This document shows, in pieces, positions 22,362 through 33,015 of a DNA stretch of 52,444 nucleotides (positions within the stretch are counted from its first letter, which is position 1; each line of letters begins with the position of its first letter). The stretch is from Nymphaea colorata (taxonomy: Eukaryota > Streptophyta > Magnoliopsida > Nymphaeales > Nymphaeaceae), in NCBI RefSeq assembly GCF_008831285.2, contig NW_022204661.1, positions 1 through 52,444 on the forward strand, given 5' to 3'. The position numbers and the translations under genes are program-made. Under the pieces are notes generated by a model, which saw only the letters and a program-made list of their open reading frames with translations, was not told where the DNA came from and did no database searches.

Positions 22362-22965
22362 CGGAATGGCTTGGGCACCAAGAGCTAAGGCTTTGAACAT
22401 GTCTGTCCCAAGCCTAATTCCTCCATCAAGCAGAACAAGAACTTTACCAGCGACAGCTTGAACAACCTATTCTTCAAATAGGAAGACCAACCGGGAGGGG
22501 AATCATGCATCCCTCACATGTGTGAAGAGATTATCATGGGAAGGACAAAAAGGATGGAAGTTTTCTTGCACTCCGTTTTGAGAAGTCAAGAAATAGCAAT
22601 TTCAGAATCATTTGAAGTGAATCGACGTTACCTCCTCAAGGGCAGAAATTGTAGCAGGTGCACAGTCAATTTGGCGACCACCATGATTGGAAACAACTAT
22701 TCCATCTACTCTAACCTCAATAGCTTTCCGAGCTGCAGGAAGTAAACGAAGCACATCAAACAGGAGAGAACCATTTCCATCCCATTGTTAATATTCATAC
22801 AGCCTTCTAGTGCACCATGCCGAGAAAGTTGCTTGTTAGACAGACGAAATTAAACATCAACTTTTTCATAAACTAGATGGGATTCCTACAGCAATTTGCT
22901 CCTAACATCCTCTTTCGAAAGCTTTGGATGCAGCATCTTAAAACTCCTTTACTGGTTATTTTGTT
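22362..22965 (-). pseudogene. (S)-2-hydroxy-acid oxidase (glycolate-oxidase family) fragment, copy A
   Basis: Exon 22732-22632 has acceptor TTCCTGCAG and donor GAG|GTAACG. It reads [20 protein letters not shown], then [12 protein letters not shown]. The second exon, 22466-22362, follows acceptor AAGAATAG and reads [20 protein letters not shown], then [15 protein letters not shown]. These match the FMN-dependent 2-hydroxy-acid oxidases of peroxisomes, closer to the GLO4/HAOX type (ALGAQA) than to photorespiratory glycolate oxidase. The active-site His and Arg (SNHGxR) and the FMN-phosphate motif (DGGxRxGTD) are intact. Upstream, at about 22965-22905, is a degenerate exon with KGVL and, after a frameshift, DAASKAFE. 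The donor after exon 2 is poor and the C-terminal exon is missing, so this is a fragment. Confidence 0.85.
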
Positions 22966-23400
22966 GGCTAACTCGATTCATGTGAAATGGTTAATTTCTA
23001 ACATCGTTTTGGATTCAGTCATCAATTTTGTTCGTCAATGTTACCCAGGACAAAGCCCCAAAGTACTTGATAATAACCGATATTCTGATCATTGAAAAAT
23101 GAGATATCTGCAAAAGATATATGAAATTTAAACGGCAATGCTCTAATGAAGGATATCCCTTCATCACAAGCTTCGATTGAGCCATTATCGCGACCCAAAG
23201 AATTTCTCCTCTATCACCTCTGTCTTTTTCAAGACTTAAAGACTTATATTTTTCAAATCGCATATCTGCATAAATTCAAGTTTATCGCATATGATGTTGT
23301 GTAAATCGCTTATAGACACTGCTGTATATGCAATTAAATCAAGCAATCAAGAGAAGAAGGGCGACCAGCACCATAAGCATGAAGCTCCCACCTGCCACTA
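22966..23400. other. No confident gene
   Basis: A minus-strand ALSW|GTAACA near 23045-23060 could be the end of another oxidase exon, since the family has LSW at that place. The surrounding frame does not match the family. Confidence 0.3.
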
Positions 23401-23560
23401 ACTTGACGCCGTCAATGGGTCAGAAGACGGTGAGACCTCCGACGACGTTGCCCATGCAGTTATTGATGGTGCCGATGGTGGCAAGCAGATCCGCCTAGTC
23501 CTTGCTCCCCAGCTTGGACATGAGGGACGTGAGGTTGAGCTCCGCAGGGAAGGGCAGAGA
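23401..23560 (-). pseudogene. Fasciclin-like (FAS1 domain) protein fragment, copy A
   Basis: A GC-rich patch. The minus-strand frame reads LPFPAELNLTSLMSKLGSKD, TAG (23497-23495), ADLLATIGTINNCMGNVVGG, LTVF, TGA (23422-23420), PIDGVK. This pattern (NLT..L...G...FADLL....G......N..GGLTVFCP.D..V) fits a FAS1 domain of plant fasciclin-like arabinogalactan proteins, which are GPI-anchored cell-wall proteins. The two in-frame stops sit where the family has an aromatic residue and a Cys. Only part of one domain is present. The identification rests on pattern memory and could be wrong. Confidence 0.5.
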
Positions 23561-23568
23561 CCCTCCTC

Positions 23569-23638
23569 CGACCAGGGCAGAGGCTCTCTTCGAAACCCTC
23601 CTCCGACCAGGGCAGAGGCTCTCTTCGAAACCCTCCTC
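23569..23638. repeat. 35-bp tandem duplication (two units in A, one in B)
   Basis: Units starting 'cgaccagggcagaggctctc' occur at 23569 and 23604, followed by a partial third start at 23639. Segment B has a single unit at about 52178-52212. The copy-number change postdates the duplication, or the two-unit state was lost in B. Confidence 0.9.
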
Positions 23639-23639
23639 C

Positions 23640-24640
23640 GACCAGAGAGAGAAAGAGAGAGAGAAACTGATAACTTGGGAAAACTGCTTTCCTCAACGAT
23701 CACTAACTTGGGAAAACTGCAACGAGTGACGAGTGCTTTCCTCAACGATCACTTTCCTCTTTCCTCTTTTCTTTCTCAAAAGCCTTGATTTGGGTTGGAT
23801 ATGGGGCAGTACCGTTGAACATCTTTTCATGGAAAAAACCCTTTTATTCACACAATATAACTAAGGCCCATACATAGTTCTGTGTAATTTTTGTTGTTCA
23901 TTTTTTTAATTAATTAAATAGTTTAATTTTTTGTAATTTTAAAATAAAATTGGTGATAAATTTCGATTATGTATTAATAGGTAAATCGATGTGCAGAGCG
24001 ACCACCAATATTTAAAACATTAGTCTTGATTATATATGTTTCCCAACATCACCTTATCTTTTTCTCAGGCATCGATTGAATTAATTGGTTTGCTTTGACA
24101 AGGTTGGCTGGATGACATGCACGTTTTAAAACTAAAAGATACAATCTCAAAATGTATGTGTTGAGTTCTCGACAATTAGATTCCCAACAATTGTTATATG
24201 ATTGCACCTCATTTATTCCGTAAACAATCTTTAAAGTACTTTTTAACCACAGCAAACTGAGATTTTGAATTGCTTCATTTAATTAATCTTTAGTTTCCTT
24301 TATAATTTAAGTGATGAAACAAATGATTAAACAATACTACGCTCTTACCATTACTTGTCATTTTATAGCGAGTTGCATGGGATTTCACCAGTGCCATCTC
24401 GACCAGTTCCATAATGTCTTTTATTATTAAAAGTGGTTTTATTACTTAATCAAAATTTGTGCATGCTTTTGAAAATTTGTAATTGATTGAAACAACCAAG
24501 AAAAATGAAAATAAAAATCCTAAAGTAATTGCATTTGTCCAGTCCACACGGCGACTCAATTACCGACACATATGACTTGTCTTGCAAAGATAATGGGGCC
24601 TGGTTTTTTATCTTATGATCTGGATTCCGTAAGGTCTCAA
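23640..24640. other. AT-rich, no gene seen
   Basis: Contains the right end of the A/B homology that can be tested (to 23872; B is cut by the window end). Nothing is recognised. Confidence 0.4.
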
Positions 24641-25050
24641 TGCAGATTGGAGTCTAGGATCTATAAAAAGATCCAATCCATTGGATGTAAATTTTTTGGA
24701 TCTCAAGTTAGTCATAGAAATAATCGGCTACAAATTTCAACAATTCTAAACTCAAATTTCTGCCACATGAGTCTAAAACATGAGAGCATGCATGTTGGAC
24801 TCAATGAAGTCCGGATCAGCCCGAGACCAACCTATTTCCACCCCTCGGTCGCCCCATCTAGGAAAGATTCCACCACAACTTCATGTAGTTGGATTGATAA
24901 ATGACAACAGTTAAATTCCAATTAATGTAAACTTGGTTCCAATAATATTTTATGTTAAAATTCAAAATTTTGAAGAACCTACAAATATCTAAATCCATAG
25001 AAACTCGGTCCAAAGATGGACCCGAGATAATGTGATGAGGATCCATTGCG
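24641..25050. repeat. Three-copy dispersed segment (also 27716-28060 and 36371-36590)
   Basis: Shared words include 'aatcggctacaaatttca', 'gaagtccggatcagcccgag', 'caccccatctaggaaagatt' style blocks and 'cctacaaatatctaaatcc'. In block C1 this sequence is joined directly to the sequence matching 19270-19712, at the shared hexamer TGCAGA. The reading frame on the plus strand here is not conserved in the other copies. Confidence 0.8.
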
Positions 25051-26300
25051 TTGCGGAAGATTCAAACTTTTTCATACTTTAGATTTGGACAAGAGCCCAA
25101 ACCCAAATGTTAACCATGTATCGATTGCCTCCATTTTTGAGCTTGCAACACCTGGACTAAAGGAACGGGAGCAGGTTTGCATTTGATCTTGATATCATGG
25201 ACGAAGATAGAGTCCGAAATGGCTTCCTACCGGTCTTCGCGAGTCGAGCACAACCTTCAAGAACATACAAAGATGATTGTGGTTGGGTTTATACCGTAAA
25301 GTTTTGTGAATCAAATAGGCAGGAGTATTAAAAATTACTTTTTTAAAAAGTTATATGAACATAATATTTTAATAAAAAAATAACAAAGTTTAGAAATTGT
25401 ACACTAAATCAAATAAATTTAAATTTGCCATGACTTGGACTGAAACGAACTATAGACCTTTTTTAGATGAGCCATCACAATATCCTTAAAGGTTGGCACA
25501 AGAGACTGATTAGGGACTTGAAATTGGTCAGTTTCTTATTTAAATCTTATGGGCAACAACTTTTTGAGTTGTAAAAGGAGTAAACATTGATGTGCAAGGT
25601 GAAATATATATGAATGTCATTCTAAATCAACAAAAAGATCCGTTTACCTTGAGGATATGGGAAAGGAAGAAGGGGTAGCTTAAACCTAAAGGATGGGGTA
25701 GCTTAAACCTAAAGGATAAGAAGAGGACAGGGTGTCTTTGACCTGCACTCGGATAGTGTGATCTCTCTTCACTTTCATGCTTGAAATTGTGTCAAGCCTG
25801 ACTTCGATATAATTCAGTGACACACCCTATAAGCTAAAAATATAGCCCTTATTAAAATGGAATCACATTGAGTTTTTTTCATATTCAACAAACAAAGTTA
25901 TGCCCTCGCGCAATAATGTTGATATTATTTAGAAGAAGTTTTTTTTTGGGTGAAATATTTGTTATTAGACGTGTTGTCTTTCGATGTATCGAGACTTGTT
26001 TAGGTGTCCAGAAATGTTTTATTGTTTTGTATATTTTCTCACGCTTCTCAAAATTATAAATGTTGTCACATTCTTTCTGAATTTTTTTAGAAAACGTGTT
26101 AGAAAAAAGGTGCAAGATTATTTCTTGAGAACGAAATCATGAGAATGAAACATAAACGAAGATGGGCTAATTTTTTATTTAAATTTAAAGTAGTTTAAAA
26201 TATTATAAATTGAAACAAGGGAACGGCTGGCGCCTTCTCCGGCTGACGGACGGCGGAATCTTGGAGAATTAATTTCCAACCTGTGAAAAAGTCAGCAGTG
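25051..26300. other. AT-rich, no gene seen
   Basis: Includes a 23-bp tandem duplication at 25672-25717 ('ggggtagcttaaacctaaag', two copies). No motif or exon was recognised. Confidence 0.5.
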
Positions 26301-26324
26301 TCCTCTTACAAAAGCTAGGGGACT

Positions 26325-26715
26325 ATGGAAGCTCTCTCTCTCTGGAGAGAACACCAAAACCCAGTGACGTTGAAATGTTTCTATGCTCTCTCTTTGAATA
26401 GAAGGATTCGAAACAGAATTCGATCTTCAAGATTTTTAGTTCTAGCTTTCGATCTGCATGTTGTTAGATTGAGAGAGGAAAAACGTGTGTGGGATTTTCG
26501 CGTACATCAACTACAATGTACCAAGGGGCAGAAGGTACATTCTCGAGGCCCTTTCTCCGACGATGACAACATAGGGGTTGTGATTCGTCCGGCTTATCCA
26601 TCGATGGCGATCCCGTCAACCCCAACTCTGAGAGCTTTTCCATATTCCCTGCAGATTATAAGGTTCCTTTAGTTTTCCGGCGGGAAGGTGCCCCCAATCG
26701 TCTGGTGGAAGCCGT
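26325..26715 (+). other. Gene-start-like patch, unrecognised
   Basis: GC content rises after 26220 and the plus strand has several open stretches. One frame runs through DGDPVNPNSESFSIFPADYK and VPLVFRREGAPNRLVEAVYR, interrupted upstream by a TGA. A different frame is open from 26325 to 26672. This resembles a first coding exon with one frameshift, followed by a T-rich intron-like stretch. I do not recognise the protein. Confidence 0.25.
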
Positions 26716-28458
26716 ATACAGAGGTTTGTGATTGCGAGTTTTCCCTTTCTCTGAACTTCGGTTTTCGAATTGGACTTGCTCCATTGCTTCCGTTTTACTG
26801 ATCGATTTTCCCTATTCAGTTGTTATAATCGTCGGCGTAGAGATTCATTTTGCAGGTTCTTTGTTGGTTCAGGAAGGATCTCGAATAGATGTCTTCTACA
26901 CACCTTTCTCTGTTGAATTGAGGGTCTCCTGCTACCGCTGACTGAATTTGATCATCTTGTTCTGTTACTAATGCTGTTGTTTGTCGACTCGACAGGGTTT
27001 GAACGTGGCCAGGTGCTTTTTCTCTTTCCTCTTTTCTCCTTTTCTTATGATTTATCTGCATGGAAATTTTGTCGCAGTAACGTAATATTAAGTGCAGTGC
27101 ACCGCCACCACAAAAGCTTCAAGTTTTTCAATTTCTCATGTAAGGAAGAAAGACATTTCCTCTTTTCTAAAGGGGATTCATTTAAGCACTTGACAATGTC
27201 TTCAATCACTAATCGCAGGTTGTTTCTTGTTGTTGGGTAGGGACTTGGTGGACATAACTGAACTTAGACGCAATGACTCGTTGAAGTCGGGGCTCAGCTG
27301 ATCCACCGTTCAACCTTCAACCTTACAGGTTGATCAGCAATATATACATGATATGTAGTTCAAAGACTACATCAAGAACGTGGTGCAACCATTAGACCCA
27401 TGACTTGATCAAGTTTTATTTATCAAAAGAATCGAGCAAAGACAGACAAAGAAAAAACCAAGCAACTATTTCAACAAACAACCCATGCCACAGCGAAAGT
27501 GAAAATTAACATGACAAGCACTATGCTGGAAAGCCACTCAAGCAAAAAATAAAATAAAATCTAACGAAGAAAGAATATGATCCTACTGAAAACAAACGAA
27601 ACCAGTAACCTTGACTTACACTGGACAAGTACAATACCTAAGGCATCTACTCAACTAATATGACACAAGAAGAAATCGAGTGAGTACTAACCTGCTTTAA
27701 AAACATGAAGGATCCTGCAGATTCGAGTCTAAGATCCATAAAAAGATAAATTTTGGATCTCAAGGTAGTCAGAGAAAGAATCGGCTACAAATTTCAGCAA
27801 TTCTGAACTCAAATTTCTGCCGCATGAGTCTAAAACATGCGAGTATGCATGCTGGGCTCGATGAAGTCCGGATCAGCCCGAGACCGACCTATTTCCAGCC
27901 CCCCGTCACCCCATCTAGGAAAGATTCCACCACATTTTCATGTAGTTGGATTGGTAAATGGGAACAGTTAAATTTCAATTAATTTAAACTTGGTTCCAAT
28001 AATATTTTATGTTAAAATTCAAACTTCTTAAGAACCTACAAATATCTAAATCCAGAGAAAATGGCTATAGTATCTTTTCTATCTCGTATAAAAATTATAG
28101 TAAGCATGGAGCGCCTAATCTTTCTCTGCAACGCAGAAGGAACATGGTGACAGACTCACGCAAAAAGACCATGCCACATAGTTGTTCTCATACAATAAAA
28201 TGCATGTGAATAACTTTCCCTATAAGGGTATGATTCCAACAATTACAAACCAGTGTAATCCTTCCACAACGTAGCGTTATTCAAACCATTTGGTCAATAC
28301 TTATGAGGCCAAATCCTTCAGTTTTCCCATAAAAGCCACAGTTCCAAGGAAAACTCGTTTCCCCTTCTTAGATAATTAATAATTTAAAGAAGTGTCAAGA
28401 TGACAAATATAACAACATAAGGCGACCTTCAAACAGAATAGATTGTTTATCGTATAAA

Positions 28459-28522
28459 TTGAAGACAGAAAATCAGACATTAAAGTTACTTTGAAGACAG
28501 AAAATCAGACATTAAAGTTACT
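28459..28522. repeat. 32-bp tandem duplication in C1
   Basis: The unit 'ttgaagacagaaaatcagac' plus 'attaaagttact' occurs twice in a row. C2 has a shortened single version near 37006-37031. Confidence 0.95.
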
Positions 28523-28689
28523 TGATGAATGGTGAAACATGTGCTCCTTTTGCAAATAAACTCATTGCGCAGCAACATAGAAAAGGCTACCTCATTTCTA
28601 CTTACCAAAGTATAGCTTTGCAGAGAATCTTGAAAAAAAAAAACCAAGTAAGCCAAATACCCAAAAGAAAGCAAAGCAAAAGACAAATT

Positions 28690-29235
28690 TAGTAATGAAA
28701 ATTTTAATCACGTCCGTGCAATTCTAAAGCATCCAAACGTTGTCAAGCTTAGCTTGGTGTGTCTTATGTTCCTAGACTGAGAACCTCATCTTTTTCCTTG
28801 GTACCTTCATCTAGTTCATGACCATTGTCCACATGTGAAGCTTCAAAGAGCAATGAACGACCCATTCAAAAAAGTTACTTTTTTTTTCGTACATCAATAA
28901 AGTTTAGTTAGCCGTCAGCGCTCGTGGCCATTTCAACATTTAAGCACGTCTTGGCATGAGCATATCTAATCCTTGCTCGGTTTCATGTTCTATCTACTTG
29001 GATATTCGTATCCTGCAACACAGAAGCAATGCCATTTATTTTTTAAGCAAATTTCGTTGGAAGACCAAAATAACGAATACATAAGAAATCTTTTTATTGG
29101 CCAATAGAGAAAGCAAAATAACGAAATACAGAAGGAAGGGGAGGCGGATGACTTATTCATCTTATGTCAGTGGAACCCATGCACCAACCAAAGATCGGAT
29201 TCATTCTTTGTCCTTGACCCAAGTGGACCTGCAAT
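28690..29235. repeat. Diverged copy of a segment also at 31940-32475 and 37955-38510
   Basis: Shared words include 'ttggtaccttcat', 'tcaaagagcaat', 'ctacttggatattc', 'cctgcaacacagaag' and 'ccaaagatcgga'. C1 therefore carries this segment twice, about 3.2 kb apart. The second copy has an 18-bp internal duplication ('gtcttggcataagcat', 32195-32230). Confidence 0.8.
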
Positions 29236-29493
29236 TGGAGCCTGCAAAACCCTATTCTTTAAGCTAATATCAAGGAAATGTCAAATGGCTTCCGTTCAAG
29301 AAGCTGAATAAAGAAACCAATTGGGTTGAACACGATGCCAAGTCTGCTACAAGCCTACAAGACATCTCCGATACATGCTATCAAGAAAATTGAGAAAAAA
29401 ACAATGTAGAATATCAAATATAGGAACGTCAAAATTACAGTTACACAATGCAGTGCCTTGGTTCATTAAAATGAAAAGGAAAAAATGCAAAAG

Positions 29494-30010
29494 AAAGTTG
29501 GAACAATTTATCCTCATCATCAAAGGTCAGTGATCTTGGATGCGGATGTTGGTAATGGCAAGGGAACAATTATTGCATTTGTTGCAGGGTTAGATTTATG
29601 TAATGGGCGATATGATACCAAAGCATTCTTCATTTACGCCTTCGTTCTCATGCTTTCCAATTTTTTTGCTGTTAAAATTTTCTTGTTTTATCCATTCCTA
29701 TTCTCTTAATCCTTGAAAATTTTCAGTTTCCATTCCATCACTCTCCTGTGTAAAGTCAGCAAAGCTGTAGACATAGCTAATATTGCTTCATCTAATAACA
29801 GCTCAGTCTAACAATCATGAAGATCTTTGTGCCATGAGTTTTCTTGAGACGAAAATCGGATTGCAAGCTATAACATTTTGCAAGCTATAACATTCAAAAC
29901 ATTCATTTGTCATTTTTCTGTTAATGGGGCCCTTATAAGCAGGTGTGACTTCCCCAAGGGAGCCGTGGCATGATTTACCTTGCAAAACTTGATGGCCCTG
30001 ATGATTCATT
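29494..30010 (+). pseudogene. Phospholipase D pseudogene (two exon remnants)
   Basis: The first remnant (29497-29619) reads VGTIYPHHQRSVILDADVGN, then IIAFVAGLDLCNGRYDT. The second (29943-about 30000) follows acceptor CTTATAAGCAG and reads VTSPREPWHDLPCK, then breaks into LDGPDD after a 1-base frameshift. The order matches plant phospholipase D, which hydrolyses membrane phospholipids to phosphatidic acid: (HHQKTVIVDADAG ... FVGGLDLCDGRYDTP, then PREPWHDLHCKIDGPAA). The first HKD motif (HxKxxxxD) reads H-Q-R-S-V-I-L-D here, so the catalytic Lys is Arg. With the frameshift and the missing C2 domain and second HKD, it cannot encode an active enzyme. It lies wholly in the part of C1 that C2 lacks. 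Confidence 0.85.
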
Positions 30011-30987
30011 AGCGAAGCTTTCAAGCATTTCTGAGATACTTAATATAGAAGATGTGCCGTACTTAAAATAAAATGATCCAAACGCATGACATGTACATGT
30101 CATTCATTGTTCCTATTGGCGCAACAAGTTCTCGGTCTCAATAATGCAGAGACATTCAGCCCATGCATCTATCCACCAAGAATCTCTTAAAACTGAACAA
30201 AAAACACAGATTCCAATGGTAAGTCTAGCTAATTGAAACAACCAACATCAAAATTCTACAGAAGAAGTGAATAAACGAGCAATGAAAATGATGGATGAAT
30301 GGTGTGGGTATGGACCAAGTTTTTGGGTGGGAGATGTGGAAAATGATTCTCTGAGATGGGACATTTTTTCTTGATCCCCATACTCTTTCTTTCCTGTTTC
30401 CCAATATACGTTTTGATAAAACCCCTCTTTGTCACTGGCTCTAAAAACCAAATTAGAGACACTAATGTAGAGAAGAAGACGAGTTGCAAAACTGGCTCTA
30501 AAACTTAAAGGGGGGCAAAAAAAGAAGGTTATTAAGAAGAAGATGAACAATCAATGCAATAGGCAAACAAAGAGGCAGGAGAAAGGAGGTGGCACAAGAG
30601 AGAGAGAGTGAAACCTTCTCAAGAAAGCAGGACAAAAATCACGGCAAAAGATCACGACAATGACCTGTAAGCAAATGGGAGAGAAGGGAAAATGGTCAAC
30701 TCAAAACTTTTTCATTGACAATAACATTGGAACCTGAAAGCAATTGGGAGAAGACACACCCATCTTGATCAATTTGCTCCAGATGTGTGCTACCAAGTGG
30801 AAAATGGCAAATAGCAACTTCTAAATATTAAAAGTTCACAAAAACTTTTTTTAAAAGAGAAAGAACAAAGATAGAAGGAAAAAAGAATCTACCTATGCAT
30901 GTGAATTGCATAACCATACAAAATAACAAGTAAAAGAGGGTCTAGTAACAAGAAAAACAACAATTACACTACATCATCTATTGCCTT
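30011..30987. other. Rest of the C1-specific 2.45-kb stretch, no gene seen
   Basis: No further phospholipase exon was found. A 50-base patch near 30655-30705 resembles 17380-17425. Confidence 0.4.
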
Positions 30988-32723
30988 TCCCGACGTTTAA
31001 TAAGTGCACTCTACCGGCACCCCACCAGCGTTGGGCATGCGCTGGTTTGGGAGAGACATGAGTTTGGGTGCCGTTAAATAAATGCCAGTAAAATTCCCAA
31101 AAAGCACTACCTCCATTCCCGCAAGCTACATGTTGCTGCTGCCTGCAGCATATTGCCATTTGCAAAATGTATAAGTGGGGCAAGTTTGTCCGCTTGTTAA
31201 AGTAACTAATGCATGGATCAAAGGGTTTAATACCTACCACTATAACGTTAAAAAAACAAGTCACTCAAGCATGCTGGAGTACTTTTAGCTATTTACCACG
31301 TCATGAACTGTTAATGAAGAAAATGTCAAACAAAGTTTGGAACCAATACTTTGATCTTATGCAATTTAGTTACAACTTGATGATCTAACATGCATCTTAC
31401 TCATAACATGCATTTTATGAGAGAGATTAAAAAAAAAAATGAACATTACATACCTAAACAAATGCTTTCACTTGATTTCATCTCTCTGCCCCTAATTGAA
31501 ATTCTTTCTTCCTCCTTTTAATTTTTTCCTCCCTAGAACATGAAAGAGAAATGCAGGAGAAATATTGCACTCCAATATGGTTAAATGTCTCCTAAGCAGG
31601 GTTTCTCTGTACAAAAATATCAAAACAGGTGGATTCTTCATGACACAACTTTTTATCTCATCATATATCAACACCTCAACCAACTCAAATCCTGTCAAAG
31701 AGAACAAAAATGAGGGCATTACTTTTCAAGAGAAACCAGACCGCAACAGACATGTACGTCAAAGGAGTTAGCTCTCCTAAGGTGGTTGGGATGTTCTAGT
31801 AAACTGATTTGCTGAAAGAGAACTACATGGAGAAGTAAACTTGTAGTAGAAACTCTAATAACCATGAAGAAAAAAAATTCCATGCAATTAAAACAGCTAT
31901 CCAGTGCACAACACCATAGGCATAAATGTTAATCACATCTTCATGTTCAATTCTAAAGAATCTAAAGGTTGTAAATCTTAAGCTAGGCTCCTTTCAAAGT
32001 GTGACTTTTGTTCGTAGACTGAAAACCTCCTCTGTTTTCTTGGTACCTTCATATGGATCACGACTATTTTCTAAATGTGAAGTTTCAAAGAGCAATTAAC
32101 GTCCCACTCAAAAAAGTTGGTTTTTTTCTTACATCAATAAATTTTGGCTAAGTCATCAACACTTGTGGATTTGTGGCCACTTCAACATCAAAGCACGTCT
32201 TGGCATAAGCATGTCTTGGCATAAGCATATATAATCGTTGCCCGGTCTCATGTTCCATCTACTTGGATATTCATATCCTGCAACACAGAAGCAGCCATAT
32301 ATTTTATAAGCAAGTTTCATCAGAAAACCAAAGTAACGAAGTACAGAAGAAATCTGATCTGGTTATGCTATTTTACTGTCTACAAGAAACCAAAGTAACA
32401 AAATACAGAATCTTACGTCAGTGGAACCCAAGCACAAACCAAAGATCGGAATCATACTTCATCCTTGACCCAAGTAGAGAGAGAGAGAGCACGTAAATTG
32501 CAAGATATTCCAAAAGTTGAAAAACCTTAGTGTGCATGGTTGTGCATTAATAAATGCAAACAAGTCTACACAATTCAAACATGATCAACTACAGGAGGGC
32601 GTAAACAATGACTCAAACCCAACAGGGAGCTTGTAGGTCCTATTAATTGTTTGACGGCCAAGCTCACAAAGAGCAGGGAGCTTCTGATTATTTATTATTT
32701 CAGGAAAATAATTCTTTGATAGG

Positions 32724-32942
32724 TTGATCAATATTCACACAAACAAAAGCAAGCACATGTTGAAGGATTCAAATCAACAAACCATGGTGGGTCGACTAGA
32801 ATGGATGGAGACTACTTCTTCAATGATTAATCAGGCCATGGACAGCATGGATGAGAAGTTGCAGGCGATGGTCACAGGTTACGAGGTGATGAGAACGACG
32901 CTTGAGGAGTTGCTCAGCAAGACGATAACAAGCGTTGCTTAG
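32724..32942 (+). pseudogene. Gag-like coiled-coil fragment, weak
   Basis: The frame reads MVGRLEWMETTSSMINQAMD, then SMDEKLQAMVTGYEVMRTTL, EELLSKTITSVA. The C2 copy (38839-39110) has an in-frame stop and a small deletion, then continues into ...VPENRYPITQENIPDDSRKW and APEFLDEWV. The heptad-like leader followed by such a sequence resembles the start of some plant Ty3-type Gag proteins. I see no zinc knuckle or pol, so a host coiled-coil protein is equally possible. Confidence 0.3.
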
Positions 32943-32953
32943 GACATTCTCTG

Positions 32954-33015
32954 AGAGAATGTCAAATTAGAATTATTAAGGGCCAGAGAATGTCAAATTA
33001 GAATTATAAAGGGCC
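32954..33015. repeat. 31-bp tandem duplication
   Basis: 'agagaatgtcaaattagaat' plus 'tattaagggcc' occurs twice with one difference, immediately after the end of the C1/C2 homology. Confidence 0.9.

Larger units (their letters stand above)
17829..23872. repeat. Segment A of a near-identical segmental duplication
   Basis: This interval matches 41186-41804 plus 47052-52444, about 28.6 kb away in the same orientation, once the copia element is removed. In the ~5.4 kb right of the copia site I counted about 14 substitutions and a few indels: a poly-C run of 14 against 17, single-base A and G runs, and one 35-bp unit. That is roughly 99.7% identity. The part left of the site is a little more diverged, with five or so differences in about 620 bases. 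Homology also covers 17704-17831 against 39677-39804, separated in B by an extra 1384 bases. Confidence 0.95.
26962..32942. repeat. Block C1 of a rearranged duplication
   Basis: Collinear with 35900-38985 (C2) in three pieces: 26962-27460 with 35900-36370, 27834-28534 with 36371-37042, and 30988-32942 with 37045-38985. C2 lacks about 375 and 2450 bases of C1. Identity is clearly lower than for A/B, with many substitutions and small indels. The piece 27345-27716 also matches 19270-19712 in segment A. Confidence 0.9.

Noticed and set aside
19718-24646. Mutator-type element with a target duplication
   Set aside because: The flanking repeat is 6 bp (that superfamily makes 8-11 bp) and there are no terminal inverted repeats. 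Kept only as an open finding about presence/absence.
24572-24904. 110-residue plus-strand frame
   Set aside because: Not conserved in the two related copies (27716-28060 and 36371-36590), and no motif.
31492-31771. Overlapping frames on both strands, with counterparts at 37503-37854
   Set aside because: The counterparts differ by many amino-acid-changing substitutions and there is no recognised domain. Both strands cannot be coding, and neither shows selection.
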